A DNA stretch of 64,000 nucleotides, taken from positions 1,178,001-1,242,000 of the forward strand of contig JAKFAO010000008.1 of the NCBI GenBank assembly GCA_021527695.1, given 5' to 3'. Shown here in pieces: positions 55,800 to 64,000 of this stretch. This stretch comes from Naematelia aurantialba. Taxonomy: Eukaryota > Basidiomycota > Tremellomycetes > Tremellales > Naemateliaceae. The position numbers and the translations under genes were made by a program. How positions within the stretch are numbered: the first letter of the stretch is position 1; every line of letters starts with the position of its first letter. The notes beneath the pieces were generated by a model. It saw only the letters and a program-made list of their open reading frames with translations. It searched no databases and had not been told where the DNA came from.

Positions 55800-57594
55800 A
55801 TGCCTTCCCAAGTTGGTGCAACGTTGCCCAAGCACGTGCCCTTTTCAAGTATAGTTGCATCACCATACAATGCGCACAGTACATCTGTACCCGAATCCGA
55901 TCCACCCCGAAAACCAAATAGAATAGCAACCACTCAGCTAAAGCTTGGGGATGAGGAAGGTGATGAGGACGATGCGGAGCACATGGATCTTCAAACCATA
56001 CAGACTTTTGCTGAGTATGTACGTGACTCAAAGTGTTCTGACTATCGCCAGCAAGGTCCAACACTTGCCTGCGGGTACAGATGCCGATGCTGCCAATGAG
56101 ACGAGGAAGAAAATCCTGATTCCAAGGCGAGGAGAAAAAGACTTTGAGCCTCTGCAAGATACGGTCAACTTGCAAGAAATGATGCTACAAAAAAGTCGAG
56201 AAGCTCTCTTTGGTGCACTGATCGGAGTTCGGGGAGGGAATAGGTACTGCACGTCATGAGTTGTCATCGCTGATGTCTTCTCAGCAAAGGTATCTCACAA
56301 GCTGTGCTTGTTCCTCCTGCCGCTTTTCCTCGTGTGCTAGTGACGCGTGGGCATTTGCTCGACACCCTTGGTATTACGGTCAGGACTACTCCAATCAAAT
56401 ATCGGAATGGCATAGTCCGGACTCTCAATGTACTGCTGCCAGAAGAAGCTCTCTACTTGCTCGAGCGCGGTTCTCTGCAAATATGGGTGGCGGAAAATCC
56501 CGAGGTTGTAGACCACGACGAGGCTGAGATCGGAGTCTGGAGTGACGGGGAGTTTGGTGTCGAGGGAGCCGTCGAAATGAGCGTGATGGAAGGATACAGC
56601 ACGTTCATCGGGAAGGAAGGCCTGTCCTGGGAAAGGTATCAGGTACGCGTCGGACTGATGGTGGTGATATTTTATGACTCATCCTTCTCACAGGCCTACG
56701 CTTCGTTGAAGCGGCTTGGGTACACAGTCCAACGGTCGCGTCGCTTTCTGCCCTCACAATTTCTCGAGCAAGCTGAGCTGGGCCTGGAGCGCAAAGGAGA
56801 CGCTTCACTTCCCCCCTTCAAGAGCTGGTGGTTCTCGATTCCCAGCATGGTTTCCAGCGTGTTCGGAGCCGGGTGGAATGTGTGCCGGATCAGTGTGAGG
56901 GGTATCTGGGGTGTGTTATGCCGACTTAGAAAGGCTCTCGGCGGGAGCCTGGAAGACCAATCACTTGGAGGGTCTCGCCGCGATTATCGTAAGTAAACTA
57001 GCAAGGCTAGGCTGATGCCTCGTAGGATCTCTGCTCGTCTCCTTGCGGATAACCCCCACTCTGCGGTCTGCTACGTGTCGTTCCGAGCCGCTAGCGTCTA
57101 CGCTGTCGACTAAATATGATGATCTAGACCGCAATCCATATATACCTTTCTTTCACGTTTGGAAACCCGCTGCAACCTGGTCGAAAGTCAAATGGGACAA
57201 AGGATCTCCAGCCGGCTTGCTGAGACACCGACCGGATTTTTTTGTATCTGTGGTTGACGCTCGCACCATACCTCTACCGAGCCTGCACCAACTTGCCGAA
57301 GTTTTCGAAACCCTTCCAGAAGAACCAAAAGGACCAATACGAAAAGCTGGCCCACAATATAGTCGAAACGTCGCCAAGGCGCCTTCGGATAGATCAACGA
57401 CCAGTCGCGGCGTCGTGGAGTGGCTGAGACTAAGTCTACGTCCAGCAACTTCTGAGGTCAATCGATCGCACAATAACCCGATCGCGGTGTTGCGTAACGG
57501 AGACCGTGGGTTTATCGTGGCTGTCAATGATTCTGGGAATACAGGTTGGGTTAGGTTTGGCCGAGCCGGATTTGCGGGTTCTGCAATGTTGTAA
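55800..57594 (+). CDS. SEN54: tRNA-splicing endonuclease subunit SEN54
   Basis: Structural subunit of the heterotetramer that cuts introns from pre-tRNA. Exons 55800-56014, 56052-56243, 56285-56642, 56694-56988, 57026-57594; 542 aa. The SEN54 N-domain follows the acidic start: FEPLQDTVNLQEMMLQKSREALFGALIG with a conserved Arg after it, and then LPEEALYLLERGSLQI, the family hallmark, plus YASLKRLGYTVQRSRRFL. The C-terminal half contains FHVWKP and DFFVSVVDAR, as in fungal members. It has no catalytic triad, as expected for Sen54. ATG 55800 is the first suitable in-frame Met; there is no intron upstream that I can support. It lies tail to tail with POL3 (88 bp, including a run of 16 A). Confidence 0.87.
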
Positions 57595-57681
57595 GGTTAC
57601 ATCCTCGCATCAAGAGGTATGCTGTGCTATGTATTCTACTGCTGCGGAATCAATGAAAAAAAAAAAAAAAATCACACCTCA

Positions 57682-60600
57682 TTACCAGCTCTGCTCATTC
57701 TCGAAACGATCTAATTGAGCCACGCTTGCCGCGACCTCTTTCTGGCGTGCAGTGCGACGATAATAAATCGGGCAGTCCGCTGAGGTGCAGATCACATCCT
57801 AGACACAACATCAGTCAGCATAGAAACGGACACTCACCTGGTGAAGTGAGCCCTGACAACGTTGGCACTGGGTCCAAAGTCTGGCGAAATCGATCTGTAG
57901 CCCCGACGTTTGAGTCATTTGTTTCTGATACAGTTCTGGAAGCTTTGGTCTGCAATTTACACAAACGGCGCCATCTTGAAAGTCAGTACAAATTTGGATT
58001 ATCCACACACCCTTGTTGCTCCGAAGAGGAGTTTTACAGCCAAGACAAGTGACTGTCTTCACCGCAAACTTCATCAAGCCGCCAATCGTTGGCGTAGCGA
58101 TCTGTATCGACCTGGTGTGTTCTCCCGCCACTGTGCAGGTCAGCTAAGTACTCTCAATCCAAGAAAATACGCACAAAGACTGCCAGCTTTCTCGCCTAAA
58201 ATTGGCTCGAATATCCTCATGAGAGGCTTCGATAATTGGTTTTCCAGATAGTAACGAGTGTCAATCGGTACATTGTGCTCCAAAACGAACAGGGGATCCT
58301 CGGACTTCTCATACGCAGCAGCACCTGGAATTGTAAGTTTGCCAGAAATGGGGGTTCCGATGTAATTACCTTTTATTCCCTTGATGATCACATATGCAAC
58401 TCTATCACCCAGAGCCGGTGCGGAACCTGTCCAGATCAGTGGTCAATCGGCTAGCAATGAAGCTACATGCCGGCATCGCGCTTCTTCATCCTCTCCGCCA
58501 ACTCAACATGAGCTTGTTTAGCAGCGTAATCAGCTTTCGCCAGCGCCTTCGTAATAACCAATTGAGACATGTCAATCTTGTTTTGGAGTAAGTCGGCGAT
58601 GGTCTGCTTGACATAACTACAGGCAGCTGTCAGACACCTGCCATTGCGAGCACGGACTCTTCGGCGCCCTTGACGTCTCGGTCAATAAGCATCTTGAAGA
58701 GACACGTCTCGATAACAGTTGACACTAATCTGCAATTGTCCCTCCGGACGGTCTAGAGTCATCGTCAGCTTCGAGCCTAACGTCACCCACCTCGATACCC
58801 TTCGTATCCATCTTGTCGTACTTCTCGGGTTTCGTCCAATATAGGCCAGCGTAACGTTTCTTGCTGATGAGGAGATACGGGAAGTAGACTTTCTCGAATT
58901 CAAGCTTGATCGGCTTGATGAATTTGGAGGACACCAAATCTGCAGCCTCGGCACCTGGAAGGGTAAGCAGCTTCTGGAAACCATGCTTACCCAGTCTCAT
59001 GGCGGTTGGTAGATCGGCACACCCGAATCGCACCATGACAGAATCTGTATCTCCGTAGATGACTTTGGCATCATTGTCATACCCATTTTTCATGGAATAC
59101 TCGGCTTCCACTTCCTTCTTGGTGAATTCGATCATCTGACGGCCGTATGCCGTTGTGCTTGACGAAATCGCAAGGCAAGGTAGTTTGCCCACAGTAGCAC
59201 CAGTAAACCCATACACCGAATTTGCGCTGATCTGGTAGACTTCAGTCCCGCTCATTGTATCAGGAACCTGAAAAGAACCTTCAGTGCCAATTGTCTCCCG
59301 TCCAACACAGCTCGCTTGAAGGGGTCCTTCTCAACCTTCAGATCTGCCTTAGCCCTCTTTCTGGCTGCAAGCAAGTGCTCGAGAACGGAGGGTAGCAGGC
59401 CTTTCCGCCGTTTAGTGGTGGCGAAATAATCTAGATTATCAAACGAGCCCTGTTTATCACCGTACGTCGCTCACCATTATTAGGGGTGTGGACGTAATCC
59501 TCTCCTTCCACCAATTTCAGACGATCGATCGTTTGCTTGTCCAGTAGGGTGGTGTAACAGAGATTATGGGCCATCATTATAGAGGGATAGAGAGAAGCGA
59601 AATCAAGCGTTGCGACAGGCACATCATAATAGCCTTTTGTCGGCTCAATGACGGTCGCCCCTTCGTATTGCTCGTCTGTACCTTCACTTTTCAACGCAGG
59701 GATTATGTACCCTGCCTCTCCTGCACTTCGATATAGCTGGGAAATGACCTTGATCTGTTGACCACGAGAAAGCAGGTAATTGAAAGGCACCCCCGTAACC
59801 CTAGCCATCTCCGTGTAGTTGACGAAAGACATGAGCTTGTCCATGAGCCTTTGGGGCAAGTACGCGTCCTGTGGCTGGTAAGCTCGTCCTGGATATCGCA
59901 AAACCGACTTGCCTTCAAGCAATACACCGCCAATCTGCGACGTGAGTCGGCTGTACCGTTCTGAAGTTCGGTAATGATTGAATGGTGAACATCCTCCTTT
60001 TGCTCCCCCAAAAACTGGGCGCACACAGCGTTTAGAGTGTAACTTCGCAGCTTGTAATCTCGTTGCATCACTTGCAAGATGTCTAGTTGCAGCCGACCTT
60101 CCATATTGACTGCCTTTGAATCTCGCTGGCCGTACGCTTTGGACGAAAAATGCGTATTGGTCACCTCCGTCTTAACGCCTACACATCGCGTCAGTCAGAG
60201 GCGACCTCCACCTGAGAGCGAACACCCACCACACATCCTTCCTAGAAATGCGAAATCAGGTATCCTCAAAGCTTTGGCCCTGTCCAGCAGATATGGTAAA
60301 TCAAAGTTCGCAATGTTATAACCAATGATCATATCGGGATCGACTTTCTCAACGAATTTGCGCCACTCCAACAACAACGCGCGTTCGTCTTTAAATTCGA
60401 GGACTTGCGACCCGACGATGTGTGCGCACGTATTGAGCGTGAAAATATTTCTGACAAACGGCTTTTTTTCGCCTGCCGGGATGGGATATAAGCAGTGCAA
60501 GTGCTTCGTTCAGTCTTACCATGTCGTGTGACCATTGCGGCTATCTGAATCACGGGATCTATCTGCGCTTCTGGAAAAATGCCTTTGCGTCCTGCACATT

Positions 60601-61610
60601 CGATATCGAAGCTAAGGACGCGAAGTGGGGCGATGTTCAGCCATTCGCCTTCGGGAGCATGGGAGATGAGATCCTTGTAGCTGAAAAGGATAAGTATGGC
60701 ACGGCGCAATCTCCTCACCTAAGCGACACCTCGACCTGACATAGAGACCGTTTATCCTTCCCTTCAATCAGCTCATACTTGCCACCTTTCACTTCAACCC
60801 AATTCATACCGACGACCTACACCTCAGTACAAACTCGTTCACTCGTGCGCACCTTGGTGTCGATCATGAATCGCAATGTGTAGGCGATGTTACTCTCGTA
60901 TGTCAACATCTCCGGCGGGAAGAGACCGTTGAAGTCGATCTGACCCCTCTCGAAGGCTCCTTTGACTCTGGGGAGACTTTTCGGGTCTGCACACAGTATT
61001 TTGATGAAGGGGACAATCTCGTCTCCTCGATAGCCCCAAAGTGAGCGCCTGTTGAATATGCTGCAGCGCAGAACGGGAGGTATGGGCGATTGCACCGCTG
61101 ACTGCTTCTTAGTCAGCCTCGCCAATCACCAGATATGTGGCTTGCGTTGATGGTATCTTTGAGAGGGTCAAGATCCTTGTTCAGAAACCCGCTTGGAGCC
61201 GCAATGTAGAAGTAGGGGCGAAATCCATGTACATGAGCGAGCACAGAGTTGCCTTGTCGCGTCACGCCAAAGAGCCTTAGTGTGGGACCCAGTTTAGGTT
61301 CAGATGCTTCCTCGATATCGATCTGTTGAAATGCTACGATGGGTTGTCAGCATAGCATGTCCCAGGGAAGCCTACCAATCGAGTCCGAGCTCTTGTCTAT
61401 GGCTGGTGCCTTTGGCCGGGGCCAGCTTGCAGAGGACTCTATATGGTCTATTGTCTCTCAGCGCCATCACTCGATGCAGTAAGGCCCACCTTGGCATTCG
61501 TCCTCCTCGGCCTCCAGCTGAGCAAGGACCGCTGAGAAACTCTCATGCTTGACAAGCGGCGCATGGCTGGAGATTTCGAGCTTGCGCCTTTTGTGCGACG
61601 GCTCGACCAT
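57682..61610 (-). CDS. POL3: DNA polymerase delta catalytic subunit
   Basis: Lagging-strand replicative polymerase with proofreading. Nineteen exons (minus): 61610-61490, 61447-61376, 61333-61146, 61104-60853, 60816-60719, 60680-60520, 60472-60230, 60178-59913, 59868-59475, 59430-59279, 59231-58991, 58954-58791, 58752-58658, 58616-58471, 58426-58370, 58324-58175, 58130-58011, 57974-57838, 57798-57682; about 1,057 aa. Exonuclease Exo I is [10 protein letters not shown] and Exo II is [10 protein letters not shown]; polymerase motifs A ([10 protein letters not shown]), B ([10 protein letters not shown]) and C (YGDTDSVMV) are intact. The C-terminus has the CysA zinc site (CLGC...CVNC) and the CysB iron-sulfur site (CQRC...CTSADC). 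Three introns (61145-61105, 59912-59869, 58470-58427) appear to have GC donors. It shares a 239-bp promoter with the acyl-CoA dehydrogenase. Confidence 0.97.
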
Positions 61611-61849
61611 GACGTTGGCGGATGCGAAAGATTCCTCGAGGCAAAGCTTCCGAGTTGAGTCGCGTCAGGACGACCTCCACCACGCGCATAGTCGACAGAA
61701 ATAGGCATGGGAACCATCCCGCGGTGGGGGGGCCGGGGGTTGGCACGCCTATTCATTTCCACTCTCCCGGTTACAACCCATTGCCGGCATGTGCCAGCTT
61801 GACCCAACAATTTATTTCTCCTGGTCAGTACTACTACACCCCCCATTGC

Positions 61850-63609
61850 ATGTCTTGCCTCGCCCCAATGTACCGAGCTGTCCGGTCCCAGAAGCTATCC
61901 CTCAAGGGCTTCAGCTTGTCACGCTCCCCGCCACGGCGTTTTGCAACGCTGGAGACCTCGTCAGGTAGGTTCCCCATGTGGCTCATCGACCTGACGCGTC
62001 AAGGAGTCAGCTTTGCCCTAAACCAGGAACAGCAAGCAATTCAAGGTGCTGCAGCCGGATTTCATCCTTACAGTCTCATACTTACGCGTACAGCAGATTT
62101 AGCAAGGTCGTTTTCGGCTGACAGCATTGTTCCCGCCGCAGCGGAGTACGATCGTACCATGGAATACCCATGGCCGGTGCTCAAGGAAGCCCATCAGTTG
62201 GGCTTGATGAACACGCATATACCAGAGGAGGTACAGTCTCGTTCTTATTCCGGCTGACAGTCAGTTTGGTGGGCCGGGATTAGGGCTTATAGACTGCGCT
62301 TTGATATCCGAAGCGTTGGCGTATGGTTGTTCAGGAATGCAAACAGCTATGGAAGGTACGCCGTCTCTTGGTGACCAAGTGCACCGTCCTGAAGTTATAG
62401 CGAATGGATTGGCCGAGGCCCCCCTTATTGTGGCCGCTTCACCTCATATCAAAACCAAGTACCTAGGCCGCATGACGGAGGAGCCGTTAATGGCAGCTTA
62501 CTGTGTTGTTCGTTGAGGGGTGCAATTTCTTTCTACATATCGACTGACGCAAGAAGACGGAGCCCGGTGCTGGGTCCGATGTTGCTGGGATAAAAACTCG
62601 AGCGGTTAAGCAAGGTGATCATTGGCTCCTAAACGGAAGCAAAATGTGGATGTATGTGAGACTCTTCACTTCAGAATCTGCTCATCTATCCAGCACTAAT
62701 GCAGGTTATGCGAATTGGTTTGTAAGTGTTGCCCTGGAAATGTGCTCTGATGTGCTTCGTAGTTTGTCCTTGCGGTCACAGATCCGGCAGCTACACCCTC
62801 GAGGAGAATGACAGGATTCGTCGTGGACGGCGATTCCGAGGGCATCGTCCTGGGCAAAAAAGAGATCAATATGGGCCAACGATGCTCTGACACCAGAATG
62901 GTCACATTTCAGGATGTCGTTGTGCCTATGGACAACGTTATTGGTGCCGCTGGTGATGGCTTCAAAAGTGATTCGGGATGGCTAACGAAGCTAACAAGGC
63001 AGTTGCGATGCAAGCATTTGACATCACTAGACCTCTCATCGCTGCCGCAGCAGTGGGAGTGGCGCAAAGGGCTCTCGAGGAAGCGACTAAATATGCTCAA
63101 GACCGACAGGTGAGCCGCGAAGCTGTACCCCAGCTCATGATGCAGACGATGGGTCAACCAATCATCAATCATCAAGGCGTGGCGTTTATGCTTGCGGATA
63201 TGGCGATAGGAACCGAAGCAGCGAGGAACCTTGTCTTGAGGGCTGCGTGGGCAAAGGACTCCGGTCAGAAGAACAGTAGGTGTCACTGCCCCTCATCTTC
63301 TGACTCGTAGCGTACTACGCTTCCATAGCGAAAGCTTTCGCCGGCAAAACTGCTGTGGAGAACGCGAATCTAGGTGTCCAAGGCAAGCTCCAAAATGGCT
63401 GAACGGACAGTCACTGAAGTATCCAGTCTTCGGCGGGGCTGGCTTCAATACCGAGATGCCCATGGAGAAGCTATATCGAGACGCCAAAATATACGAATTA
63501 TGTGAGTTAGTATCAAGATGACAGAAGTTGAACAGTACCAGATGAGGGCACGTCGCAAATACAACGGCTCATCGTTTCGAGGCATCTCAGCTCTCTTTAT
63601 CCAGCTTGA
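61850..63609 (+). CDS. Mitochondrial acyl-CoA dehydrogenase (medium-chain type)
   Basis: FAD enzyme for the first step of mitochondrial beta-oxidation. Exons 61850-61964, 62007-62045, 62094-62230, 62265-62355, 62401-62507, 62557-62651, 62694-62721, 62763-62967, 63003-63109, 63146-63275, 63311-63382, 63427-63501, 63542-63609; 422 aa. The first 35 residues are Arg/Ser-rich without acid residues, a likely matrix targeting peptide. Landmarks are [65 protein letters not shown], and the catalytic Glu in [10 protein letters not shown]. The final GGAGF...LYRDAKIYE segment is intact. The intron 63426-63383 uses a GC donor (GCAAGC). ACADM is the best animal match; chain-length preference is not certain. 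Length is normal. Confidence 0.94.
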
Positions 63610-64000
63610 ACACGAAGGCTGCACTGAAGGATAGAGTCGTAGCGGAGTCAACGGAAGCTTGCTCCTGTTGACACAGCGCTTACTCAATATTGAGCGGTTG
63701 TGCTCTGTTTGGTGACTCCGTTCTTTGGACTTGCTCTTAGAACATTTGTGTATTCAGTAGATTGTGTACCGACCCGTCATTGCATTCGGTAGCTAAGGAT
63801 CATATTATCAAAGGGACATTGTTACCCAATCTATGGTAAATGTTGTTAGGGCCCGCCCTTGATTGACCCCTAGCTAATCGAAGAGGTGTGGACTGCGAAC
63901 TCTAGTCGCAGGGCACGGTGGCTACAGGCAAAGTGAAACAAGCTTGAGATAAATGGATGATGGCAACTGTCACTTTTTGTTATGACCCGGTCATAACCCT
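63610..64000. other. 3' flank, no gene recognised
   Basis: 391 bp to the window edge. No ORF with conserved sequence on either strand; a gene could begin beyond the edge. Confidence 0.5.

Overview
The window is nuclear DNA of a filamentous or yeast-like basidiomycete, most likely a tremellomycete. Evidence: protein genes on both strands split by very many short introns (mostly about 33-65 nt, CTNAC-type branch points), about 165 introns by my hand-built models; a CAP10-type (GT90) glycosyltransferase, a Chs7-type chitin synthase chaperone and a Bim1/X325-type copper protein, a combination typical of Cryptococcus relatives. I see no rRNA or tRNA gene, transposon, CRISPR array or plasmid feature. 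Exon joins below were made by hand; nearly all keep frame across every junction and reproduce the conserved protein family, which is the main support.

Layout. 1-10 kb: the 3' part of a YPP1/TTC7 TPR gene (PI4-kinase complex), convergent with a PdxT/SNO glutaminase gene, then an unrecognised 513-aa protein. 10-15.6 kb: a 912-aa intronless protein of unknown function and, just downstream, a divergent neighbour sharing a Cys pattern C-x8-C-x22-C-x2-C. 15.8-24.8 kb: TAF9, a Gyp5-type RabGAP, RNA polymerase I subunit RPA34, the Eme1/Mms4 junction-endonuclease subunit, and a FYVE protein. 24.8-26.6 kb is the largest gene-free stretch. 26.6-35.6 kb: a catalase-like peroxidase, a small CBS-domain protein, a 20-exon peroxisomal ABCD transporter, and a LAM/GRAMD1 sterol transfer protein. 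36.4-53 kb: ELP3, cofactor-independent phosphoglycerate mutase, ALG7, a TTC1-like TPR protein, GT90 glycosyltransferase, a histidine phosphatase, a Bim1-like GPI protein, RPN7, and a Chs7-like chaperone. 53.3-63.6 kb: a two-domain 3-hydroxyisobutyrate-dehydrogenase fusion, SEN54, POL3 (19 exons) and a mitochondrial acyl-CoA dehydrogenase.

The genes are mostly housekeeping and do not form an operon or a biosynthetic cluster. Several neighbours sit head to head (GYP5/RPA34, CBS/ABCD, LAM/ELP3, POL3/acyl-CoA dehydrogenase) or tail to tail (RPA34/EME1, SEN54/POL3), so promoters and 3' ends are shared. The most unusual observations are the paired Cys-pattern proteins of unknown function, an apparent excess of GC-AG introns, two 8-9 nt microexons, a 19-bp minisatellite inside the TAF9 intron, the Bim1-like copper protein and the tandem dehydrogenase fusion.
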